DNA of 21,998 nucleotides, taken from positions 1-21,998 of the forward strand of contig JAEWBT010000037.1 of the NCBI GenBank assembly GCA_023391015.1. Reading direction: 5' to 3'. This stretch comes from Bacteroidota bacterium (GTDB lineage Bacteria > Bacteroidota > Bacteroidia > Chitinophagales > Chitinophagaceae). A model generated the notes under the pieces. That model had not been told where the DNA came from, searched no databases, and saw only the letters and a program-made list of their open reading frames with translations. This document shows, piece after piece, positions 15,553 through 21,852 of this stretch. Both the position numbers and the translations under genes were made by a program. The stretch's first letter is position 1, and every line of letters starts with the position of its first letter.

Positions 15553-16167
15553 ATGGATACGAAAACGAAGATTTTAGAAACAGCCGACAGAATGTTTCGC
15601 GAGCGCGGCTATAAAGCCGTTACGATGGATATGCTGGCCGCCGAGGTAGGGATGTCCAAAAAAACGCTGTATCAGCATTATGAAAACAAGACCGACCTGG
15701 TAGAAGCGGTACGGGATGTTTCCTATAAGGAATATCACAAAGCTTTTGCGGCCATCGCAGAAAAAGCGGAGAATGCTATTGAAGCGTTTTTGGGTTTTAA
15801 TAAACTGCTCCTTGAGATTTCGCGGAATGCCAACCCAATGGCTTTTTATGAATTGGAGCGCTTCTTCCCACAGGTATACGAGATTTTCCGGAACGAGCTT
15901 TTAAAGCAATCCATTGAAATCACGAGGAAAAACCTGGAGCAAGGCATTAAAGAAGGCCTGTATCGTCCGGAAATCAACCTGGATTTGCTTTCTTACTACC
16001 GTGTGGATAGTGCACTGATGAGTATGCACGGTGATACCTTAATGTACAAAGCCGGTTTTTCGCTAGAGCAAATCAGCCGCGACACCGCCGAGCATTTTCT
16101 GTATGGCTTGCTAACGTCCGCAGGGGTAAAAGTGTATCAAAAGCTTATTCAGAAACAGCCTGAATAG
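15553..16167 (+). CDS. TetR/AcrR family transcriptional regulator
   Basis: A 204-residue one-component regulator. The N-terminal DNA-binding domain (residues 1-55) has the full TetR pattern: KILETADRMFRERGYKAVTM, then DMLAAEVGMSKKTLYQHYENK with the recognition helix. The remainder is a helical ligand/dimer domain without a recognisable ligand signature (SYKEYHKAFAAIAEKAENAI..., FYELERFFPQVYEIF). Bacteroidota members of this type often sit ahead of RND efflux operons, but no transport gene follows; a terminator lies at 16240 and the next gene is convergent. The shared 145-bp upstream region with mscL may hold its operator, but I could not pick a convincing inverted repeat there. Target genes are unknown. 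Confidence 0.93.
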   Translation: MDTKTKILETADRMFRERGYKAVTMDMLAAEVGMSKKTLYQHYENKTDLVEAVRDVSYKEYHKAFAAIAEKAENAIEAFLGFNKLLLEISRNANPMAFYELERFFPQVYEIFRNELLKQSIEITRKNLEQGIKEGLYRPEINLDLLSYYRVDSALMSMHGDTLMYKAGFSLEQISRDTAEHFLYGLLTSAGVKVYQKLIQKQPE

Positions 16168-16239
16168 GCTGCCGGTAAGTGGTGTTTTCCGGAAAAATTT
16201 CCGGACTGACAGCACACAAACGCCTTCTTATTTTATCGC

Positions 16240-16266
16240 AAGCCGGATTTATCTCCGGCTTTTTTG
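16240..16266 (+). terminator. Intrinsic terminator between the TetR and heme A synthase genes
   Basis: AAGCCGGA (16240-16247) pairs with TCCGGCTT (16254-16261) around a six-base loop and is followed by a T-run. It serves the plus-strand TetR gene. A TTTCCGGAAA palindrome (core 16187-16194) precedes it. Confidence 0.8.
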
Positions 16267-16298
16267 TGCCTCTTTCGCTTAAAAAAGGTTTCTGGGAA

Positions 16299-17417
16299 TT
16301 AAGGTGTTTTCCCCCCGGCAGGTTTTGAAACGGCAAACAACAGCGCCAGCAGGGAAAGCAACAAACTCATGGCCACGAGTTGGTGGGCCTCTGCCAGCCA
16401 CTCATACACGCCCATATAGTTGTTGGTGGCCTTCGGCGCGTTCAAAACGGTAAAAATACCCAGAACGGCCTGCAGCAATACAAAGAAAAGCGGCCATTTA
16501 TACCAGCGGCCCAGCGCCGGCGCACGCTGCTTGTTTTTGACACCTGCTGCCTGCATGGTAACCAGCAACACCCCAACGCACAACAAAAAGGCAAAGCTGC
16601 GATGGATAAAATGAACCACCAGCGGATGATCGGCGATGGCCTGCAGACCGGTGAACACGCGGTTGCCATACTGGCTTATACTTTCCGGAAATAAATGCCC
16701 GTTGATACCCGGCCAAGTAGGTGCAAAAGGAGCCGCTTTTAAACCTGCCATAAAAGCGCCGTAGATAAGTTGCAGCGTTAAAAGGGAGATTAACGCCAGA
16801 ATACTTTTGCGCAGCTTAGGATGATGGATAATGTCTTTTTCCGGAACGCGCAGCTTGAGCATAAACCAATAGGTATAGCCTACCAGCACCAGCGCAGCCA
16901 TAAAGTGAATCGCGAGGCGGTAGTGGCTTACATATAAATTGGTGTCGTTGAGGCCGGAAGCCACCATAATCCATCCGATAGCGCCCTGCAACGCGCCCAG
17001 TAAGAACAACACCACAAAAGGCCGGACCATCGCCTTGGTAAGCTGTTTTTTATACAAAAACCAGCCAAAGCCTACCAGGAACACCACGCCCATCAGCCGC
17101 GCCCACTCGCGGTGCAGCCATTCCCAAAAATAAATGGCCTTAAAATCAGAGAGGGTGAAATGGCTGTTGAGGTATTTGTACTGTGCAATGTCCTTGTATT
17201 TTTCAAACGCAGCGGTCCAGTCGGCTTCGTTTAGTGGCGGGATGGCACCCAGAATGGGCTTCCACTGCGTAATGGAAAGGCCAGAACCGGTGAGCCGCGT
17301 GATGCCACCCAGCAGGATTTGAATGATCAGCATCACTACGCCCAGCAAGAGCCAGTTGGCCACCGGCCGCACCGAGCGCACCACCACTTTCTTTTGTTTA
17401 GAAATCATTTCTTCCAT
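16299..17417 (-). CDS. ctaA: Heme A synthase, COX15/CtaA family
   Basis: A 372-residue integral membrane enzyme that oxidises the C8 methyl of heme O to a formyl group, making heme A for aa3-type cytochrome oxidases. About eight membrane helices are visible. The family heme-ligand histidines are in place: His102 in WEWLHREWARLMG, His171 in SHYRLAIHF, His272 in VHFIHRSFAFLL and His345 in WLAEAHQLVAM. The N-terminal GGITRLTGSGLSITQWKP and the PTWPGINGHLFPE loop are also characteristic of the type 2 (COX15-like) enzymes. There is no ctaB or cytochrome oxidase gene in the window. Start ATG 17417; an internal ATG three codons on is an alternative. Confidence 0.95.
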   Translation of the reverse strand: MEEMISKQKKVVVRSVRPVANWLLLGVVMLIIQILLGGITRLTGSGLSITQWKPILGAIPPLNEADWTAAFEKYKDIAQYKYLNSHFTLSDFKAIYFWEWLHREWARLMGVVFLVGFGWFLYKKQLTKAMVRPFVVLFLLGALQGAIGWIMVASGLNDTNLYVSHYRLAIHFMAALVLVGYTYWFMLKLRVPEKDIIHHPKLRKSILALISLLTLQLIYGAFMAGLKAAPFAPTWPGINGHLFPESISQYGNRVFTGLQAIADHPLVVHFIHRSFAFLLCVGVLLVTMQAAGVKNKQRAPALGRWYKWPLFFVLLQAVLGIFTVLNAPKATNNYMGVYEWLAEAHQLVAMSLLLSLLALLFAVSKPAGGKTP

Positions 17418-17437
17418 AAGACACCGCTAACGCGCCG

Positions 17438-17445
17438 CAAAGGTA
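17438..17445 (-). promoter_or_regulatory. -7 promoter element (TACCTTTG) of ctaA
   Basis: An exact TAnnTTTG on the minus strand, 20 bases before ATG 17417. It lies six bases from an exact plus-strand -7 element for the divergent M16 gene. Confidence 0.45.
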
Positions 17446-17451
17446 GGACTG

Positions 17452-17459
17452 TATCTTTG
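17452..17459 (+). promoter_or_regulatory. -7 promoter element (TATCTTTG) of the M16 gene
   Basis: An exact TAnnTTTG on the plus strand, 132 bases before ATG 17592. A long leader would result. No -33 TTG is evident at the usual distance. Confidence 0.35.
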
Positions 17460-17591
17460 CGGTACCGCCAGCAGGAAAATCCAGACAAGGCTATTTTAAC
17501 CTGCCTGCTACGGGCTTCCAACCCAAAATCCCAAGCAGCGCTCCAAACCGAAGGCTCCTGCTTTCCACAGGCAAAGCGCCACCCCTACCTT

Positions 17592-18878
17592 ATGCTCAAC
17601 CGCACTGTTGCCCCGCCCATCCACGACCCGATAGAATTTGATTTCTCCCTGCCACCGATTCAGAAAGACCAGCTTTCCAACGGCTTGCCGCTCTATTGGC
17701 TTCGGGCTGGTACACAGGAAGTGGCGCAGATAGAGCTAGTATTTCCGGCGGGCGTGTGGCAGGAGCCCCGACCAGCCGTGGCGCAGGCAACAGCAGCCTT
17801 GCTCAAAAACGGCACACCCGGCAAAACGGCCCACGAAATCAACGAGGCTTTTGAGCAATATGGCGCCACGCTGCGCGTGTCAGCGGGCGACGACTGGGCG
17901 AGCGTAACCCTTTTTACCCTCACCAAGCACCTGCCGGTGCTTCTCCCGGTGATGCAGGAACTAATTCTGCACGCCGCTTTTCCGGAAGATGAGCTGCGGC
18001 TTTACAAGCAAAACGCATCCCAGCGCCTGCTCGTCAGTCTGCGGCAATGCGATTTTGTAGCCAATCAGCGCATTGATGCGCTGCTTTTTGGCGAGGCGCA
18101 CCCTTATGGCCGGTTTACGAAGGAAGCAACCATTGCAGCCCTGACGCGCGAGCAGCTGGTGGATTTCCACCGCAGTCAATATGACCTGTCTAAAGCGCAG
18201 GTGTTTGCCGCCGGGGCTATTGGCGAAAAAGAAGTATCCTTGCTGGATGCTTTCTTTGGGAAAACAGCAGTGGAATTTCCGGAAAAAAAAGATGCTGAAC
18301 CACAGTACTCTTTGCCCGCGCCGGCAGCCCGTGTGCAGCGCATTCAAAACGATGAAAACGGCGTGCAGGGTGCCATTCGCATTGGCCGGATCTTCCCCAA
18401 TCGTCACCACCCCGATTTTACGCCGATGGTGGTGTTGAACACCGTTCTGGGGGGGTATTTCGGTTCGCGGCTGATGAGCAATATCCGCGAAGAAAAAGGC
18501 TACACCTATGGCATTTATTCCTCGCTCCAACCAATGCAGCACGGCGGCTCTCTGATTATCCACACCGAAGCGGGCCGCGACGTGTGTGAGGCAGCTGTGG
18601 TAGAAGTGTGGAAAGAAATGGAAATCCTGAAAGCAGAAGCGATTCCGGAAGACGAGCTGCGCCTGGTGAAAAACTACCTGCTCGGCGGACTGCTGGGTGA
18701 ATTAGACGGCCCTTTCCAACTCCTCAACCGCTGGAAAACCCTGATTCTCAACGGCTTTGACTCCAACCGGTTTGACCGCAATATTGAAATCTACAAAACT
18801 GTGGATGCAGCTACTTTGCAGACGCTGGCGCAGAAATACTACGACCGCGAAGCGTTTTACGAAGTAGTAGTGGTGTAA
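17592..18878 (+). CDS. M16 family peptidase-like protein lacking the zinc motif
   Basis: A 428-residue protein of the M16 (insulinase/mitochondrial processing peptidase) clan. The N-terminal half aligns with the M16 core (LPLYWLRAG...ELVFPAGVWQEP...NGT...HEINEAFEQYGATL), but the zinc-binding HxxEH is replaced by QATAA at residues 65-69, so it cannot bind the catalytic zinc. The C-terminal half keeps the substrate-side motif RLMSNIREEKGYTYGIYSSL (around 293-311). This is the make-up of the non-catalytic partner in bacterial two-subunit M16B peptidases, which normally pairs with an HxxEH-bearing protein. No such gene is adjacent. ATG 17592 is chosen because everything upstream in the open frame is unlike the family and overlaps ctaA. 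There is no signal peptide. Confidence 0.92.
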   Translation: MLNRTVAPPIHDPIEFDFSLPPIQKDQLSNGLPLYWLRAGTQEVAQIELVFPAGVWQEPRPAVAQATAALLKNGTPGKTAHEINEAFEQYGATLRVSAGDDWASVTLFTLTKHLPVLLPVMQELILHAAFPEDELRLYKQNASQRLLVSLRQCDFVANQRIDALLFGEAHPYGRFTKEATIAALTREQLVDFHRSQYDLSKAQVFAAGAIGEKEVSLLDAFFGKTAVEFPEKKDAEPQYSLPAPAARVQRIQNDENGVQGAIRIGRIFPNRHHPDFTPMVVLNTVLGGYFGSRLMSNIREEKGYTYGIYSSLQPMQHGGSLIIHTEAGRDVCEAAVVEVWKEMEILKAEAIPEDELRLVKNYLLGGLLGELDGPFQLLNRWKTLILNGFDSNRFDRNIEIYKTVDAATLQTLAQKYYDREAFYEVVVV

Positions 18879-18914
18879 AGTTGATTGGGTTTATAGGTTG
18901 ATACGGTTTAGGCG

Positions 18915-18950
18915 GGTTTAGTTCCGGAAAATTTCTGGAACTAAACCTCT
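18915..18950 (+). terminator. Hairpin terminator after the M16 gene
   Basis: GGTTTAGTTCC (18915-18925) pairs perfectly with GGAACTAAACC (18937-18947) around an 11-base loop, and a short pyrimidine run TCTTTCT follows. The left arm and loop together contain a TTCCGGAA site (18922-18929). It begins 37 bases after the stop. Confidence 0.65.
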
Positions 18951-18978
18951 TTCTAAAAGCACCTTTCCAACGCTTTTG

Positions 18979-19025
18979 AACGCGCGAAGCGCTCCAACAA
19001 TATCCAACGCCCAAAGGGCTCTAAC
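18979..19025. repeat. Tandem pair of 20-bp mini-hairpin repeats
   Basis: AACGCGCGAAGCGCTCCAAC (18979-18998) and AACGCCCAAAGGGCTCTAAC (19006-19025) match at 16 of 20 positions. Each forms a 4-bp GC stem with a GAA or AAA loop. One stem pair changes from G-C to C-G, keeping pairing. They lie 20 bases before the start of the 19045 gene. Confidence 0.75.
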
Positions 19026-19044
19026 GTGTAACTCCAACCATATA

Positions 19045-19374
19045 ATGTCGCTTCCCGAACGCTGGAAAAAAGTAGAGCAGTTGCTCACCGAACGGTTTGG
19101 CAAAACGCCCGACCTGGATGCCGTTTTGTTTTTAATCGGCATGAACGAATACGGCCACCTGCCCCGCAAGGAAAATTTTACCAAAGAAGAAAAGCAGGAT
19201 CTTATCCACGTGGCCGTCTGCACGTTGCTGGAGCCCAAAGGATATTTCCGGTTTGAAGGCCGCGATGCCGACGGCTGGCCCCACTGGCAACCGCTGAAAC
19301 CGGTGGAAGTGGCCGGTTTTATGGGGCAGGAAATCATCCTCAAAACTGCCATCGCCGATTACTTTGGTGTATAA
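19045..19374 (+). CDS. Small hypothetical protein, probably conserved in Bacteroidota
   Basis: A 109-residue acidic cytoplasmic protein with no signal peptide or membrane segment. I do not know a named domain for it. Features that look conserved are PDLDAVLFLIGMNEYG (a hydrophobic helix), the charged FTKEEKQDLIHVAVCTLL helix and GYFRFEGRDADGWPHW. I recall similar proteins of this size in other Bacteroidota genomes, without assigned function. ATG 19045 (MSLPERWKKVEQLL) is chosen over an upstream in-frame TTG at 18976, whose extra residues would be translated from the mini-hairpin repeats. The stop is immediately followed by a bidirectional terminator. Confidence 0.8.
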   Translation: MSLPERWKKVEQLLTERFGKTPDLDAVLFLIGMNEYGHLPRKENFTKEEKQDLIHVAVCTLLEPKGYFRFEGRDADGWPHWQPLKPVEVAGFMGQEIILKTAIADYFGV

Positions 19375-19408
19375 AAAAATCCCGGAAATTTCCGGGATTT
19401 TTTCTTTT
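19374..19408. terminator. Bidirectional terminator: 30-bp perfect palindrome
   Basis: Arms 19374-19388 and 19389-19403 are exactly complementary: an A-run, ATCCCGGAAA, then TTTCCGGGAT and a T-run. It begins on the last base of the upstream stop codon and lies 25 bases from the end of the convergent T9SS gene, so it can serve both. Its centre resembles a stretched form of the dispersed palindrome. Confidence 0.88.
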
Positions 19409-19427
19409 TAAACAGGCTTGCTAAGGC

Positions 19428-21368
19428 TTACTTCACGATAGAGAGGCGCTCGGTAATAGAGCCTTTAGCAGTAGAGATTTTCACATTGTACAGACCGCTG
19501 GCGAGGTTGCTTACCGGCAGGTCGATAATGTGTTCGCCGGCAGCCAGTTTTTGCTCGGCTACAGTCGCAATAACCCGTCCGGTAATGTCAAACACCTCAA
19601 TGCTGACTTTGGATGCGGCATCCAATTGAACGCTTGCAGCAGCCAGACCGTTGGTTGGATTCGGGTAAACGCTTACTTTGGAAATACCTGCGGCAACGTT
19701 GGCAACGCCCAGCGTGCTCATGCTATTCACGCTGTTGAGCGCATTGCCCGTTGCATTGTCCAAAAGAACAACAATAGCGCGGAGTTTAGAACGGTTCCAG
19801 CTTGGGTCAATGTTCGCAGTAAGGGTTGCGCTGTAAGTTGTGTTTGCAGACATAGAAGTCGGAAGCACACCTGCGGTTCCGGTTACGGAAGGATTTACAG
19901 AGCGGGCTACGAAATCGTAGTGAATTTGGCTGGCCGGAACCGGATTTGGAAGCGCGTGGAAATCACCGAAGGTAGAAGAGGTAGGCAGCACGTAGTTGCC
20001 GCTGTTAGGCTTTCCGGAATAATAGTTTGTTTGGCCCCACGAAGAACTACCGGTTGGATTTTTTACTTCATCTTCGGTGATAATCAAAGACAAGCGGTAA
20101 TCACCAGACAGATCCGCGGCTGCTTTCACATCTACCGGAACCGAAAGTGTGCTGCCGCTCCAGTTGAGGGTGCCCAGAGTGAGTTCTGCAAAACCAAAGG
20201 CGTTGCGCTCGGTGTTGAAAAGAGTAAAGGCCTCAGATGGATCATCTTCAATGTGACGATCGACCACCAGTGTCGGATAACCGCCAATGAGGGTACCCAA
20301 ATAATTGTCATAAGCAGTAACCGTCATCGGATCACCGTTGTGAACCGCTACAACGCTTACGTCATTAGGATAAGCTTTATAGATGCTGTCCATATAGACT
20401 GCGCCACGTGGGCACCAGCCACACCAGGTGCCGGTTCCTTCTTCAATAAAGACGCGCTTCTTAGGCAGGAAGGCATAGCCCCCTACAGTGGTATAGGCAG
20501 AGTCGTTTGAATGATCTGCATCGCCTGCGGCGTCCACCCAGGCCGTAACATTATAAGTGGTGTTTCCGGGAAGCGTGTAAGGAGTCGAGAAAGTGACGTT
20601 GGCAGACCCGTAAGGTGGGATATTACCGGTCATCGGTTGTGAAGACACCGTACCGCTGTTTACCCGGTAATTAATAGTGTAGGAAGTCAATGGTGCTGCA
20701 CCATAGTTATAGACCGTGCCGCCAATCGTGATGTTGGATCCGGAGGCGCCATAAGAAGAAGCACTACCGGCAGCAGGCGTAAGAGCTGACATAGCTGCAT
20801 CTACAGCCGGCAGAACGCGCGCTTCAACGTTATCCACCATAATCAGATACTTATCGTCTGAAGTGTTGCGAAAAGCAACCCGAATGGTTTGTCCTACGTA
20901 AGCGCTCAAAGAAGCGGCGCGTTGTGCGAAATCGCCATTGGTAGAGCCTTTGGCATTCCAGATCGTTTGTGTAAACGAAGCAGTAGTAGTACCGGCGGTC
21001 GGCGAAACCAAAATCTGAAGCGAGTCGGCATAGCTGGCATTATAAGCCATGTCTTCCCAGAGCAGGAACATATCGGGAGTAACCGTGAAGGAAGGGCTAA
21101 TCAACCAACGGTCGGCCTTACCGGCGGGCGTAAACCAAGAGGGTGCAAAGACAGCAGAGTCGCCTCCGCCCCGGGAAATGCCTGCCCACGCATCCGTGGT
21201 AAGACGAGCGGTATAAGCGGCACCAAAAAAGGAGCTTGCCGGAATCTTACCATCATTAATCATGGTCCAGGTACTCGGAATACCTGAATTAAAGTTCTCG
21301 TTCAACTGCGCAGACGCAGCGTTTCCAAGTGCTGTCAAAACAACAGCGCTGAGTAACAGTTTTTTCAT
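19428..21368 (-). CDS. T9SS type A cargo protein with adhesin-like and Omp28/thioredoxin-like domains
   Basis: A 646-residue secreted protein. Signal peptide residues 1-20 (MKKLLLSAVVLTALGNAASA). About 22-190 is a choice-of-anchor-J/cleaved-adhesin-like domain (LNENFNSGIPSTWTMINDG...WLISPSF...VDNVEA). About 195-295 is a CARDB/Ig-like module (NYGAAPLTSYTINYRVNSG). About 305-560 resembles the Omp28 family: FIEEGTGTWCGWCPRGA with a CGWC redox-type motif at 316-319, then a conserved GYPTLVVDR thioredoxin-fold cis-Pro segment. The last ~80 residues (ISKVSVYPNPTNG...VFDITGRVI...ASGLYNVKI...ERLSIVK) are a Por-secretion-tail type A T9SS signal, normally removed when the protein is attached to the surface or released. 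The function is unknown; surface disulfide chemistry or adhesion is possible. Confidence 0.94.
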   Translation of the reverse strand: MKKLLLSAVVLTALGNAASAQLNENFNSGIPSTWTMINDGKIPASSFFGAAYTARLTTDAWAGISRGGGDSAVFAPSWFTPAGKADRWLISPSFTVTPDMFLLWEDMAYNASYADSLQILVSPTAGTTTASFTQTIWNAKGSTNGDFAQRAASLSAYVGQTIRVAFRNTSDDKYLIMVDNVEARVLPAVDAAMSALTPAAGSASSYGASGSNITIGGTVYNYGAAPLTSYTINYRVNSGTVSSQPMTGNIPPYGSANVTFSTPYTLPGNTTYNVTAWVDAAGDADHSNDSAYTTVGGYAFLPKKRVFIEEGTGTWCGWCPRGAVYMDSIYKAYPNDVSVVAVHNGDPMTVTAYDNYLGTLIGGYPTLVVDRHIEDDPSEAFTLFNTERNAFGFAELTLGTLNWSGSTLSVPVDVKAAADLSGDYRLSLIITEDEVKNPTGSSSWGQTNYYSGKPNSGNYVLPTSSTFGDFHALPNPVPASQIHYDFVARSVNPSVTGTAGVLPTSMSANTTYSATLTANIDPSWNRSKLRAIVVLLDNATGNALNSVNSMSTLGVANVAAGISKVSVYPNPTNGLAAASVQLDAASKVSIEVFDITGRVIATVAEQKLAAGEHIIDLPVSNLASGLYNVKISTAKGSITERLSIVK

Positions 21369-21392
21369 TGTTTAAAAAGGGGAAATGGATGC

Positions 21393-21420
21393 ACAAGGTA
21401 GGAAATTTCTGAATTCGCAA
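21393..21420 (-). promoter_or_regulatory. Putative promoter of the 19428-21368 gene
   Basis: On the minus strand TTG (21420-21418) is followed after 17 bases by TACCTTGT (21400-21393), one mismatch from TAnnTTTG, 25 bases before ATG 21368. Confidence 0.35.
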
Positions 21421-21456
21421 GACATTTTTTTTACAACCTATCGGAACAAAAACCTG

Positions 21457-21464
21457 TACCTTTG
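21457..21464 (+). promoter_or_regulatory. -7 promoter element (TACCTTTG) of the TPP riboswitch leader
   Basis: An exact TAnnTTTG ending 26 bases before the first aptamer bases, so transcription would begin just ahead of the riboswitch. A clean -33 TTG is not seen; TTTAC near 21429-21433 is a weak candidate. Confidence 0.5.
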
Positions 21465-21490
21465 CCCTGTTTTTCAAGAAAACAAACCAA

Positions 21491-21580
21491 TTACTCGGGG
21501 TGCCTTTTTCTGTGTTTATAGAAAAGGCTGAGATCATACCCGCTGAACCTCGACCGGGTTATGCCGGTTAGGGAATGTAA
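21491..21580 (+). ncRNA. TPP (thiamine pyrophosphate) riboswitch, THI element
   Basis: All conserved THI-box blocks are present in order: ACTCGGGGTGCC at 21493-21504, a variable P3 hairpin (TTTTTCTGTG...TAGAAAAGG), CTGAGATCATACCCGCTGAACC around 21528-21550 (CTGAGA core), then GACCGGGTTATGCCGGTTAGGGAA to about 21575. It should bind thiamine pyrophosphate and switch off the downstream gene. Just after it, GGAACC (21588-21593) and GGTTCC (21598-21603) can form a hairpin, extendable by CGCA/TGCG, that may be part of the expression platform. No classical T-run terminator follows directly. Confidence 0.95.
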
Positions 21581-21852
21581 TACGCAGGGAACCTCTTGGT
21601 TCCGGTTGCGTTCGCATACAGCGCGTCTTTCTTTATTCTTCCGTAGCAAATTGCTTTCTTTTCCGGAAAAAGATTCGTTCTGCCGTTCCCTGCATGTATA
21701 TGGGGAGCATCGCGGAAGAGTAAATTTTTCCGGAAAAAAGCTGCTATAGAATTTATTGGAAAGACGCCTGGTTTCGGTGGAGGAGCCTTACGCCCGGGTA
21801 TTTCGGATTTTTCCGGAAAATACACCCTTTAGCGATCCTTTTTTCACCCTTT

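Larger units (their letters stand above)
4183..21818. repeat. Dispersed iterated palindrome TTTCCGGAAA (33 core sites)
   Basis: Core TTCCGGAA starts at 4183, 4330, 5651, 5733, 5945, 6061, 7027, 7038, 9419, 10006, 10626, 11209, 11348, 11606, 11797, 12672, 12997, 13018, 14106, 14129, 14139, 15886, 16187, 16683, 16839, 17980, 18277, 18643, 18922, 20012, 21661, 21728 and 21811. Twenty-one are full TTTCCGGAAA. Fifteen lie in about 2.8 kb of intergenic DNA and 18 in about 19.2 kb of coding DNA. Sites were found by reading by eye; one or two could have been missed. Confidence 0.9.
21369..21852. other. 484-bp regulatory region between divergent genes
   Basis: It contains the promoters of both divergent genes and the TPP aptamer. 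Between aptamer and receptor start (21581-21852) are three TTTCCGGAAA palindromes (cores 21661-21668, 21728-21735, 21811-21818). I see no gene in it; short frames starting inside the aptamer are not credible. The 272 bases from aptamer to start codon are unusually long for a TPP expression platform. Confidence 0.7.

Noticed and set aside
17319..17591. N-terminal extension of the M16 frame by 91 codons
   Set aside because: It overlaps the divergent ctaA gene and both promoter boxes and is His/Arg-rich and unlike M16 proteins. ATG 17592 fits the family.
19530..20510. A 326-codon plus-strand open frame opposite the T9SS type A gene
   Set aside because: It is a shadow of the well-supported minus-strand gene with signal peptide, CGWC motif and sorting tail.
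21561..21749. Plus-strand frame starting inside the TPP riboswitch as a leader peptide
   Set aside because: Its start lies in the conserved aptamer 3' strand, and its composition is that of non-coding sequence running through palindromes.
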